Shown in pieces: positions 1 to 5,414 of a stretch of 6,120 nt of DNA; within the stretch, counting starts at the first letter, position 1; each line of letters opens with the position of its first letter. The notes beneath the pieces were generated by a model. It was given only the letters and a program-made list of their open reading frames with translations. It had not been told where the DNA came from and searched no databases. The stretch spans positions 1 through 6,120 of the forward strand of contig DBTH01000208.1 in the NCBI GenBank assembly GCA_002306945.1, written 5' to 3'. The stretch is from Methylacidiphilaceae bacterium UBA1321 (GTDB lineage: Bacteria > Verrucomicrobiota > Verrucomicrobiia > Methylacidiphilales > UBA1321). The position numbers were made by a program, and so were the translations under genes.

Positions 1-8
1 ATTGATAA

Positions 9-96
9 TTTCCCGAGGCTAAGGCGAGGCGCAAGGAGGGAGTTTATTGCTCATCAATAAGTGACCGACGCGCAACGAAGCCTTTGCCTCGGGAAA
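9..96. repeat. 88-bp interrupted palindrome, REP- or MITE-like
   Basis: The arms 9-25 and 80-96 are reverse complements at 16 of 17 positions (tttcccgaggc-t/a-aaggc). Nested inside is a perfect 6-bp hairpin, ttattg (44-49), ctcat, caataa (55-60), so the element could fold into a long imperfect stem as RNA or a cruciform as DNA. No open reading frame explains it. It ends 16 bp before the transposon-like end at 113. The general look is that of a dispersed palindromic repeat of the REP or MITE class, but copy number cannot be judged from one window. Confidence 0.6.
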
Positions 97-114
97 ACTC
101 AAGATCGGGCGTGA

Positions 115-137
115 GGTTTTGAATAGTTACGGCTAAG
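115..137 (+). repeat. Left terminal inverted repeat
   Basis: The 20 bases ggttttgaatagttacggct (115-134) recur exactly, inverted, at 6101-6120. After one mismatch two more bases match, giving 22 of 23. The two bases before it (113-114, ga) may belong to the end, since from memory ISAzo13-family ends begin with G-A/G, but the matching right-hand bases lie beyond the window. The position just upstream of the transposase gene is where an IS left end is expected. Confidence 0.75.
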
Positions 138-180
138 TAATAATCTGGCATGGTCACCTGGTATAGAAACAAATGCCCAA

Positions 181-1368
181 TTGGAAAAGCGGTTCGCACT
201 CATTTGGCCCCACTTGGATGAGCGTTCGCGGCGGTTGGTGGCCGCCCAGGATGCCATCCGACTGGGGTATGGTGGGATTTCCCGTGTGAGCCGCGCCTGT
301 GGATTGTCGCGCGTCACCCTGACAAAAGGAGTTAAGGAATTGCGTGGCAAACCGCTTCCCCCCGGACGCATCCGTCGGCACGGAGCTGGACGCCAGAGTC
401 TTTTGGCAGGCGATCCCACATTACTGGGTGCGTTGGAAGCGCTGGTTGAACCTTTGACGCGCGGGGATCCCGAATCGCCCCTGCGCTGGACTTGCAAGAG
501 CACGCGGGTGCTGGCACAGGCGCTCTCGGATCAAAAACATTCGGTTGGCCATGTGAAAGTTTCTCATTTTCTCAACGACTTGGGTTACAGCCTTCAAGGC
601 AATCGAAAGACCGAGGAAGGCGATGACCATCCAGATCGGGACGCGCAATTTCGACACATCAACGATCAGGTGTGTCGAGCCATGAAGAAGGCAGAGCCGG
701 TCATCTCGGTGGATACAAAAAAGAAGGAACTCGTTGGCAACTATGAGAACACAGGGCGTCAGTGGCGAAGAAGCAAGTCACCGATCAAGGTCAACGGTCA
801 CGATTTCCTTGGCCCCGAAGTTCCTCGCGCCTATCCCTATGGGATTTACGATCTCGGGCAGAATTCCGGATTCGTCAACGTCGGCACCGACCATGATACG
901 AGTACCTTTGCCGTGGCCTCCATTCGGGGGTGGTGGCGCGCGGAAGGGCGTCGGCTCTATCCCAACGCCAAACGTCTGCTCATTACGGCGGACGGAGGAG
1001 GCCGCAACGGCTATCGTCCCCGACTCTGGAAATGGGAGTTGCAACGCTTGGCCGATCAGACGGGCTTGACGCTATCGATCCATCACTTTCCCCCGGGAAC
1101 CAGCAAATGGAACAAGGTGGAGCACCGACTCTTCTCATTTATCTCCTCGAACTGGCGTGGAGAGCCGTTGCGCGATTACGAAACCGTAATTCGACTCATT
1201 GCAGGCACAACCACAGCAAAAGGACTAAAGGTTACCTGTCGGCTGGATCGCAGAAAGTATCCGGTTGGATATAAGGTGAGCGATGTGGATATCGCTTCAA
1301 TCAACATGAAACCTGCGAAGTTTCACGGAGAGTGGAATTACCTTATCCAACCAAGAGCAACCTCCTAG
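181..1368 (+). CDS. ISAzo13-family DDE transposase
   Basis: This is the enzyme that cuts and joins DNA at the element ends. The residues match the ISAzo13 or Rhodopirellula-type DDE family closely. An N-terminal PHLDER-like segment (10-17) and helix-turn-helix region (about 28-60) precede the catalytic core: D178 in ISVDTKKKELVG, then HDF and PYGIYD, D271 in ITADGGGRNG, E314 in FPPGTSKWNKVEHR and a C-terminal FHGEWNY (381-387). The length of 395 aa is normal and all three acidic residues are present, so it looks intact. The start is uncertain: TTG at 181 is used here, but in-frame CTG at 145 and ATA at 163 are possible, and the two nearby ATGs (150, 173) are out of frame. No clear Shine-Dalgarno is seen. 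It converges on the response regulator gene with 40 bp between the stops and no obvious terminator. Confidence 0.93.
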   Translation: MEKRFALIWPHLDERSRRLVAAQDAIRLGYGGISRVSRACGLSRVTLTKGVKELRGKPLPPGRIRRHGAGRQSLLAGDPTLLGALEALVEPLTRGDPESPLRWTCKSTRVLAQALSDQKHSVGHVKVSHFLNDLGYSLQGNRKTEEGDDHPDRDAQFRHINDQVCRAMKKAEPVISVDTKKKELVGNYENTGRQWRRSKSPIKVNGHDFLGPEVPRAYPYGIYDLGQNSGFVNVGTDHDTSTFAVASIRGWWRAEGRRLYPNAKRLLITADGGGRNGYRPRLWKWELQRLADQTGLTLSIHHFPPGTSKWNKVEHRLFSFISSNWRGEPLRDYETVIRLIAGTTTAKGLKVTCRLDRRKYPVGYKVSDVDIASINMKPAKFHGEWNYLIQPRATS

Positions 1369-1408
1369 TTGTAAAGTTTATTTATGAACAGAGCCTTAGG
1401 GATAAGTT

Positions 1409-2086
1409 CTAAACAATCGTCACCTGAACGCTGCTCTCGATGATCCCGGCGCTGATGGCGTAGCGGGTGAGGCCCGCTGTGTCGTGAATGTTGAGCTTCT
1501 CCATGAGATGCTCGCGATGTTTCTCGACGGTCTTGATGCTGATGCCGAGTTCGGATGCCGTTTCCTTGTTGGCCTTGCCTTCGGCGATCAATTGAAGCAC
1601 TTCCATTTCGCGTGAGGTCAATGGATCGGCTTTCTTTTTGTAAACACCCGAGCGATCCGGCGAGAGGGGATTGAGATGATCGAGCCGGACGGAAATGGCG
1701 GGGCCAAAAAAGGTTTTTCCTTTATGGATTTCCCGAATGGCCAGGCAGACGTTCTGGGCCGAAGTCTGCTTGAGGAGAAATCCGACCGCGCCAGCTTCCG
1801 TGGCGCTTTTCACATACGCATCGTCGCTATGCGCGGAAAGCATCAGCACTTTCGTGGTGGGAGCCGCTTTTAGCACCTGGCGCGCGGCCTCCAGACCGTT
1901 GAGCCGGGGCATGGCAATATCCATCAAGACCACGTCGGGATTCAGTTTCTTGATCATTGCGATGGCTTGCCGTCCATCCTGGGCCTCGCCGACCACTTCG
2001 AGGTCAGCTTCCAATTCGAGCATTTTGCGAAAGCCCTCGCGCACGATCATGTGATCCTCCGCCAGCAGTACGGTGATTCGTTTCAT
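1409..2086 (-). CDS. NarL/FixJ-family response regulator (REC + LuxR HTH)
   Basis: A 225-aa two-component response regulator acting in the cytoplasm as a DNA-binding transcription factor. The receiver domain (about 3-120) has the acidic pair E10/D11, phospho-acceptor D56 in VVLMDIAMP, S84 and K106, all in the expected places. A linker (about 121-153) leads to a LuxR-type helix-turn-helix (about 155-215) with LTSREMEVLQLIAEGKANKE and ISIKTVEKHREHLMEKL. The ATG overlaps the stop of the upstream kinase gene by ATGA, so translation is probably coupled and the kinase is the evident partner. It is the only transcription factor in the window, hence the first candidate to bind the matching palindromes at 4019-4036 and 5071-5088; that link is inference. 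The gene ends convergently with the transposase gene. Confidence 0.95.
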   Translation of the reverse strand: MKRITVLLAEDHMIVREGFRKMLELEADLEVVGEAQDGRQAIAMIKKLNPDVVLMDIAMPRLNGLEAARQVLKAAPTTKVLMLSAHSDDAYVKSATEAGAVGFLLKQTSAQNVCLAIREIHKGKTFFGPAISVRLDHLNPLSPDRSGVYKKKADPLTSREMEVLQLIAEGKANKETASELGISIKTVEKHREHLMEKLNIHDTAGLTRYAISAGIIESSVQVTIV

Positions 2087-3255
2087 AATTTTTTAGTTTT
2101 TGGAGAATTCTTTCGTGATGATTTAGCGTGTGGACGGTTAACGGATGGAATCAGGGCTTGAATGGTCGTTCCAGCGCCCGGTGCGGATTCGACACTGAAC
2201 TTGCCTCCGACCATTTCCAGGCGTTCCCGCATACCGAGTAAACCGAGGCGTTTGCCACCCTTGGCATGCAGGGCTCGCTCCACGCTGAAGGACTTGCCGT
2301 CGTCCTTGATTTTCATACAGACACTCTTCTGCAATTTCTGAATGGTCACCTCCACCTGGCTGGCTTTCGCATGACGCGCCACATTGGTGAGCGCTTCCTG
2401 GGCCACGCGGAACAGTACGGTGCGGCTGACCGTGTCGATTTTTTCCACTCCAGCAAAGGCGGTCAAATGAACGCGAACTCCGGTCTGGGTCGTGAAATTC
2501 TTCATGAAGGCATGCAGGGCGGGAATCAATCCCAGATCATCCAAGACCGCCGGGCGCAATTCACGGGCGAACTGATGGACGATGTTCACCGACTTCTCCA
2601 CCAACTGCTGAGTCAGGGCGATGTTACGATCAAGACCCTTGGTATTGAGAGCGGCTTCTTTTTTCAACGTCGCGAGCCGTATGTTGATGCCGGTCAATGT
2701 CTGGGCGATGACATCGTGCAGTTCGCGGCTGATTTTCTTCCGCTCGTCTTCCTGGGTCGATAAAATCTGGCGGGACAGGCGACGCAATTGTTCTTGCAAG
2801 CGATCCGACTGTTCCAGCAACTCGGAGTAATGTCGCTCGCTTTTTTTGAGCGCCGCCTCCACCGCTTTGCGTTGGGTGATCTCCAGGCTCAACTCTAAAT
2901 TGGAAGCGGCCAACTCTACAGTGCGCCGACTCAGTGTTTCGATGAAACCTTTCAACTGACCGGCTTCGTCTCGCGCATCGCGCTGGGTCTTCTCAATGGG
3001 AATGATGGCCGCTGCAAAGAAAACACCGGCCTGCTTGATGAGCTCCGCGCGTTTGCCAGGGGGATAGCCGGGCAGGAGTTTGGCTACCAGCGTTTGCTCA
3101 TGCAGTTTGGCCAGGTCCAGCGTTTGTAATCCGGTGGCGAGAGCCTGACTGCCCAGCCCACGCGCAGTCTCTAAAGAGGCATGCTTGCCCTGTTTCAGAT
3201 GTCTTCGCAAGGCGGCCTGATAGCGCTCAGAGAGATTGATGAGTTCGGGTTTCAT
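2083..3255 (-). CDS. Soluble histidine kinase, HisKA_3/HATPase type, RsbU_N-like N-terminus
   Basis: A 390-aa kinase that should autophosphorylate and pass phosphate to the response regulator encoded next. Residues 1-90 form a helical domain (LSERYQAALRRHLK, then SLETARGLGSQAL and LHEQTL) resembling from memory the RsbU N-terminal domain; this domain call is tentative. A coiled coil (about 95-165) leads to the H-box RKKISRELHDVIAQTL with phospho-acceptor H180, and LRPAVLDDLGL (233-243). The ATPase domain follows, with N-box FRVAQEALTNVARHAKA (283-299), KDDG (317-320) and GLLGMRERLEMVGG (338-351). There is no transmembrane segment, so the cue is probably intracellular or supplied by a partner. 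Its first about 230 residues are paralogous to the product of the gene just upstream. It overlaps both neighbours by 4 bases. AGGA four bases before the ATG may serve as ribosome site. Confidence 0.94.
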   Translation of the reverse strand: MKPELINLSERYQAALRRHLKQGKHASLETARGLGSQALATGLQTLDLAKLHEQTLVAKLLPGYPPGKRAELIKQAGVFFAAAIIPIEKTQRDARDEAGQLKGFIETLSRRTVELAASNLELSLEITQRKAVEAALKKSERHYSELLEQSDRLQEQLRRLSRQILSTQEDERKKISRELHDVIAQTLTGINIRLATLKKEAALNTKGLDRNIALTQQLVEKSVNIVHQFARELRPAVLDDLGLIPALHAFMKNFTTQTGVRVHLTAFAGVEKIDTVSRTVLFRVAQEALTNVARHAKASQVEVTIQKLQKSVCMKIKDDGKSFSVERALHAKGGKRLGLLGMRERLEMVGGKFSVESAPGAGTTIQALIPSVNRPHAKSSRKNSPKTKKL

Positions 3256-3950
3256 GCTTTCCTGAGTTTTAGAGCTACCCGTCGTACGGAACGGGCGGAT
3301 TTTATCACCAGCCGTTGCGTACTGGCGATCTCATTCTTAAGGCTCTGCCGGTTGTTCTGGGCTTCATTTTTTAATGAAGTCAGTCGTACATTGATGCCCA
3401 ATAAAGTCTGGACGATTTCATCCTGTAGTTCACAACTGATCTTCTTGCGTTCACTCTCCTGGGCTACCAGCAGTCGATGAGTCAATTGCCGTAAACCTTC
3501 CTGCAACAGGAGAGATTCCTTGAGAAGTTGGGTGTAGTGGGCTCCACTTTTCTTCAAGGCCGCCTCAACGCTCTTGCGCCGGGCCACGCCGTGCCGCAGT
3601 AACCGGTTCGTGGCTGAGAGTTCCCGGGTACGTTGGCTCAAGGTCTTGTTCAAGCGGTTCAAATCCATTTTGCTCTGCCGCGCTACACGATGGGTTTCGA
3701 CAATCGGAGTTAGCGCTTCGGTAAAGAAAATCTCAGCGCGCTTGATTAACCTGGTTTGCCCATTCACCAAATTAAGTGCTACTAACGCATGCTCGTGAAT
3801 CCGGGCCAGCTCCAGGGTTTCCATCCCAAGGGCGACAGCCTCGCGGCCCAAACCCATCGCGGGGCCCATGCCGACGCGTGGGGGCTGTTTCAGGTGCCTG
3901 CGCAGAGCCATCACATAATGTTGAGATAGGCCGATGAGTTTTTGCTTCAT
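3252..3950 (-). CDS. Degenerate sensor-kinase paralogue: no phospho-His, no ATPase domain
   Basis: A 232-aa paralogue of the following kinase: the same N-terminal domain (LSQHYVMALRRHLK, GLGREAVALGMETLELARIHEHAL), coiled coil and RKKISCELQDEIVQTLLGI dimerisation segment. The H-box position holds Q176 (codon CAG) instead of histidine, and the protein stops at LKLRKA, exactly before the LRPAxLDDLGL segment that leads into the ATPase domain. It can neither bind ATP nor accept phosphate in the usual way. The ATGA overlap with the kinase gene and the uninterrupted frame argue for a maintained gene rather than decay. Inference: it dimerises with the full kinase as a sensing or damping subunit. The start at 3950 was chosen because it aligns with the paralogue's MKPELINLSERY. 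The frame stays open upstream; ATG 3995 has AAGGAG only 3 nt before it and would give 247 aa. Confidence 0.85.
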   Translation of the reverse strand: MKQKLIGLSQHYVMALRRHLKQPPRVGMGPAMGLGREAVALGMETLELARIHEHALVALNLVNGQTRLIKRAEIFFTEALTPIVETHRVARQSKMDLNRLNKTLSQRTRELSATNRLLRHGVARRKSVEAALKKSGAHYTQLLKESLLLQEGLRQLTHRLLVAQESERKKISCELQDEIVQTLLGINVRLTSLKNEAQNNRQSLKNEIASTQRLVIKSARSVRRVALKLRKA

Positions 3951-3990
3951 GTTGTCGTATTTCGGATGGCGAGACACTCTCTTGGCCTCA

Positions 3991-4036
3991 AACATGGGCT
4001 CCTTGTGACAATCTGTACATAGGGTGAACACCCTAT
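3991..4036 (-). promoter_or_regulatory. Possible minus-strand promoter for the sensor operon
   Basis: Read on the minus strand, the same palindrome (4036-4019) shares its last base with TGTACA (4019-4014), followed by 17 bp and CATGTT (3996-3991). This copies the geometry seen on the plus strand, though the -10 match is poor. If used, transcription would start near 3984, downstream of ATG 3995, which would favour the 3950 start. It suggests one palindrome could serve both directions and allow autoregulation. Confidence 0.3.
3999..4004 (-). promoter_or_regulatory. AAGGAG near alternative start of degenerate sensor
   Basis: On the minus strand AAGGAG is followed by ccc and ATG at 3995, an in-frame alternative start that would add 15 residues. 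The 3-nt spacing is short for a ribosome binding site. From the preferred ATG (3950) it lies about 48 nt away and would have no role. It is noted because it is the only strong Shine-Dalgarno match upstream of this gene. Confidence 0.3.
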
Positions 4037-4064
4037 GGCGAGAGTTCATACGGCTGGGTATCGT
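4018..4064 (+). promoter_or_regulatory. Palindromic operator plus promoter of the entericidin unit
   Basis: A perfect inverted repeat, catagggtg-aa-caccctatg (4018-4037), lies between divergent genes. On the plus strand it shares base 4036 with the hexamer TGGCGA (4036-4041), followed by 17 bp and TATCGT (4059-4064), 23 bp before the entericidin ATG. The same arrangement recurs at 5071-5116 with further shared bases (GGC, TTCAT and GCTG inside the spacer). An activator site touching a poor -35 box is typical of activator-dependent promoters. The local response regulator is the likely but unproven binder. Confidence 0.65.
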
Positions 4065-4087
4065 GTGCCCAGTACCAAACACATTCT

Positions 4088-4231
4088 ATGATCACTCTAT
4101 TAAAATATTCCATTCTTCTATTAGCAATCACAGCATTCATTGCTGTCCCCATCAGCGGATGCGCCACCGCCAACGGCTTCGGTAAGGATATGTCGGGCGC
4201 CGGCCAGGATATACAAAGAGAAACAAAGTAG
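4088..4231 (+). CDS. Entericidin-like small lipoprotein
   Basis: A 47-aa protein with a short hydrophobic signal (about residues 4-22) and the lipobox ISGC, so C25 should be lipidated after signal peptidase II cleavage. The mature part, CATANGFGKDMSGAGQDIQ, has the entericidin pattern (C-x-T-x-x-G-x-G-K-D-x-x-x-A-G-x-x-I). Entericidins are tiny cell-envelope lipoproteins first described as stress-induced products in Escherichia coli; many relatives occur singly with no known antidote, as here. No Shine-Dalgarno is visible in the AT-rich leader. It is first in a plus-strand unit 23 bp downstream of a -10-like hexamer and next to the palindrome at 4018-4037. The following gene starts 32 bp after its stop. 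The family call rests on the lipobox and GFGKD-type motif. Confidence 0.85.
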   Translation: MITLLKYSILLLAITAFIAVPISGCATANGFGKDMSGAGQDIQRETK

Positions 4232-4263
4232 TTTGGGCTAACCGAACGAATTGGAGATTATCT

Positions 4264-4482
4264 ATGAATATAAAAAATATAGTTGCAGCCATCCTCATTA
4301 CCGTGGGCGTCGTTGTGCTTGCCTACTCGGGCATCAGCTTTACCACGCCGGGAAAACCGGTTGATATCATCGGCATTCACATTGAAACGACGGATAGCCA
4401 CTTTGTTCCGCCGGTGGCCGGAGCTTTTGCCCTTGTCGGTGGCATTGTATTGCTGCTCGTGGGAAACAAGCGGGCCGAATGA
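4264..4482 (+). CDS. Small two-helix membrane protein, possibly DUF3185-like
   Basis: A 72-aa inner-membrane protein. Helix 1 spans about residues 5-23 and helix 2 about 49-67, joined by a polar loop of about 25 residues (FTTPGKPVDIIGIHIETTDSH), and the tail is basic (NKRAE). From memory it resembles short membrane proteins with a YxGIxxTT...VDIG...PP pattern, some annotated DUF3185, but I cannot confirm the family name. GGAG at 4253-4256, 7 nt before the ATG, is a good ribosome site. It sits 32 bp after the entericidin gene and its TGA overlaps the next ATG as ATGA, so it is probably the second gene of a four-gene unit. Its biochemical function is unknown. Confidence 0.82.
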   Translation: MNIKNIVAAILITVGVVVLAYSGISFTTPGKPVDIIGIHIETTDSHFVPPVAGAFALVGGIVLLLVGNKRAE

Positions 4483-4715
4483 GCGCGCGAATCCCTCAGC
4501 TCAGTCAACTCTACTGCATTACTAAAAACGGAATCTCGAAACGTCTGCGACAGTTAAAATGGGACGAACTGGTGAGCCTTGGTGACTTCGTCATGAACGA
4601 TCGTCTCGTTTTTGAGCCTTGGGAAGGACCGAGTGGATTTCAGGCCAGCGCCTTTATCAAGCCGATCTATCGTCAGGGTAAAGGCCGGTTACCTGCCACC
4701 CGGGAATCGAAATGA
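4479..4715 (+). CDS. Small conserved-looking protein of unknown function
   Basis: A 78-aa soluble protein that I cannot assign to a named family. It has no signal or membrane segment. Visible features are a basic helix (KNGISKRLRQLKWDELVSLGDFV, best described as positions 17-38), then aromatic and proline-rich motifs PWEGP (47-51) and KPIYR (61-65), and a basic tail. It is supported by the ATGA overlap with the membrane protein gene before it and another ATGA overlap with the gene after it. Such tight chaining is unlikely for a chance frame and implies coupled translation. The GDFV...PWEGPxGF...KPIYR pattern feels familiar from small hypothetical proteins of environmental bacteria, but that is recollection only. 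No function is proposed. Confidence 0.6.
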   Translation: MSARIPQLSQLYCITKNGISKRLRQLKWDELVSLGDFVMNDRLVFEPWEGPSGFQASAFIKPIYRQGKGRLPATRESK

Positions 4716-4882
4716 AGCCCCTTAAATTTATTTTGGAGTCCTTCCTCCGCTTGCTCAAAAACGCCCGGGAGACGCCCGTGAATCAGGAGGTCGTCTCCGT
4801 CTCCGATCGGGAAGAGCAATCTATCCTGCCAGCTGAGCGTCGCGACAGACTTCTCAATCCATCTAAATATCTCGGGAAGTAA
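4712..4882 (+). CDS. 56-aa protein of unknown function, end of the chained unit
   Basis: A 56-aa frame starting at ATG 4712 whose start overlaps the preceding TGA as ATGA and which ends at TAA 4880-4882. The N-terminus, MKPLKFILESFLRLLKNARE, could form an amphipathic helix but is not a convincing membrane segment. The remainder is charged (SDREEQ, AERRDRLLNPSKYLGK). It contains no cysteine and no known motif. Support comes from its position as third link in an overlapping chain and from a sensible charged C-terminus; the family is not recognised. It would be the last gene of the unit starting with the entericidin gene, with a weak terminator-like hairpin about 57 bp after its stop. Confidence 0.5.
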   Translation: MKPLKFILESFLRLLKNARETPVNQEVVSVSDREEQSILPAERRDRLLNPSKYLGK

Positions 4883-5070
4883 TTGCATTACGACCCGATC
4901 TCTCCCTCCAAATTTCTGCAGAAGTCCCGTTGTGAGAAAGCATCGGAAATGCTCCCTTTTTGGCATCGATCTGATGCTCAATTTCGACACAGGAACGCAA
5001 ATAAAGTCTATGCCGATTTCGCGCTGGAAGGAATAACCGTCAATCGCCGCCCGTTCCATCGGGGTCGATG
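4883..5070 (+). other. 188-bp gap with a short transposase-like peptide trace
   Basis: No convincing gene is seen here. One open frame starts at TTG 4883 with no ribosome site and runs to the TGA ending at 5071. It encodes DAQFRH (4974-4991), identical to DAQFRH inside the transposase at 634-651 in the same frame, and the DNA shares the 13 bases caatttcgacaca while the two preceding codons differ only at third positions. A histidine lies a few residues before and an asparagine two residues after in both. This could be a tiny decayed transposase remnant or a coincidence. A weak terminator-like hairpin lies within the stretch. Confidence 0.35.
4939..4961 (+). terminator. Weak intrinsic-terminator-like hairpin
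   Basis: The 5-bp inverted repeat AGCAT (4939-4943) and ATGCT (4949-4953) flanks a 5-base loop and is followed by ccc and five T (4957-4961). The stem is short and the T-run is three bases away, so any termination would be leaky. The position after the four-gene unit and before the next promoter is sensible. Confidence 0.25.
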
Positions 5071-5116
5071 ATGGGGTATAGACCCCATGGCAACCTTTTT
5101 CATGGAGCTGTATAAC
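5071..5116 (+). promoter_or_regulatory. Second palindromic operator plus promoter, ahead of the membrane/SYLF unit
   Basis: The inverted repeat ATGGGGT-atag-ACCCCAT (5071-5088) shares its final T with TGGCAA (5088-5093), followed by exactly 17 bp and TATAAC (5111-5116), 43 bp before the ATG at 5160. Compared with the copy at 4019-4064, the 18-bp palindrome fits one consensus, ATRGGGT-N4-ACCCYAT, and the hexamer positions and spacer length are identical. TTCAT and GCTG also recur in the spacers. This points to a shared regulator for the two units. Confidence 0.65.
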
Positions 5117-5159
5117 TCTATATAGAAATCAACTCATCCAATCCAAAGAAAGATAAACT

Positions 5160-5354
5160 ATGACTTCACTTGTAATCACCTTAATCGTCATCGGCGTTCT
5201 GCTCTGGCTGGTCAACACCTACATCCCCATGGATGGAAAGATCAAACAGATTCTGAATATCGTCGTGGTCATTTGCGTGCTCGTGTGGCTCCTGTCCGCC
5301 TTCGGCATCCTGGGACATTCCAACGACATTCAAGTTCCGCAACTCGTAAAATAG
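5160..5354 (+). CDS. Thivi_2564-type small membrane protein
   Basis: A 64-aa inner-membrane protein with two helices (about residues 3-20 and 31-51) linked by YIPMDGKIKQ and a short polar tail (GHSNDIQVPQLVK). The LLWLVNTYIPMDGKIKQILN core matches what I recall of the Thivi_2564 family of small membrane proteins, which have no established function but are often found beside stress-related envelope genes. The leader is A-rich with no strong Shine-Dalgarno. It is the first gene downstream of the second palindrome/promoter module, and the SYLF protein gene follows 60 bp later with no visible terminator between, so the two are probably co-transcribed. Confidence 0.85.
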   Translation: MTSLVITLIVIGVLLWLVNTYIPMDGKIKQILNIVVVICVLVWLLSAFGILGHSNDIQVPQLVK

Positions 5355-5414
5355 CCTCGTCCCCAATCCAATAAACCCAGTCACCCTGTCCTCAATCAAC
5401 TTATCTATAAAATT

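Noticed and set aside
1369..1408. A conventional right end for the IS just after the transposase stop
   Set aside because: Read inwards, GGCTCTG near 1396 resembles the left tip GGTTTTG, but agreement falls to chance within about ten bases, whereas 6098-6120 matches 22 of 23. It is kept as the main rival explanation, not as a called feature.
2266..2763. 165-codon plus-strand open frame
   Set aside because: It lies wholly antisense to the kinase ATPase and H-box coding region, which has clear conserved motifs; it is a shadow frame.
3252..3255. The short sensor and the kinase being one gene split by a frameshift
   Set aside because: Both have their own N-terminal domain, coiled coil and H-box region, so they are tandem paralogues and not two parts of one protein.
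4015..4029. CTDCH, a CXXCH haem-binding motif, in the upstream extension of the degenerate sensor frame
   Set aside because: It lies before any likely start codon, overlaps the operator palindrome, and has no counterpart in the paralogous kinase. It is a chance motif.
4088..4231. Entericidin toxin-antidote pair
   Set aside because: Only one entericidin-like gene is present; no neighbouring second lipoprotein of this type was found on either strand.
4916..4925. Perfect palindrome ttctgcagaa
   Set aside because: It is ten bases, isolated, unlike the two operator palindromes, and not placed at a promoter or after a gene end.
4673..5059. 128-codon minus-strand open frame
   Set aside because: It runs antisense to the end of the 78-aa gene, the 56-aa gene and the gap, has no recognisable motifs or ribosome site, and conflicts with the ATGA-linked plus-strand genes.
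5088..5105. Sigma-54-type promoter (TGGCA...TTCAT) after the second palindrome
   Set aside because: The required GC ten bases after the GG is absent (CA instead), and the 17-bp spaced hexamers shared with the first module fit a sigma-70-type arrangement better.
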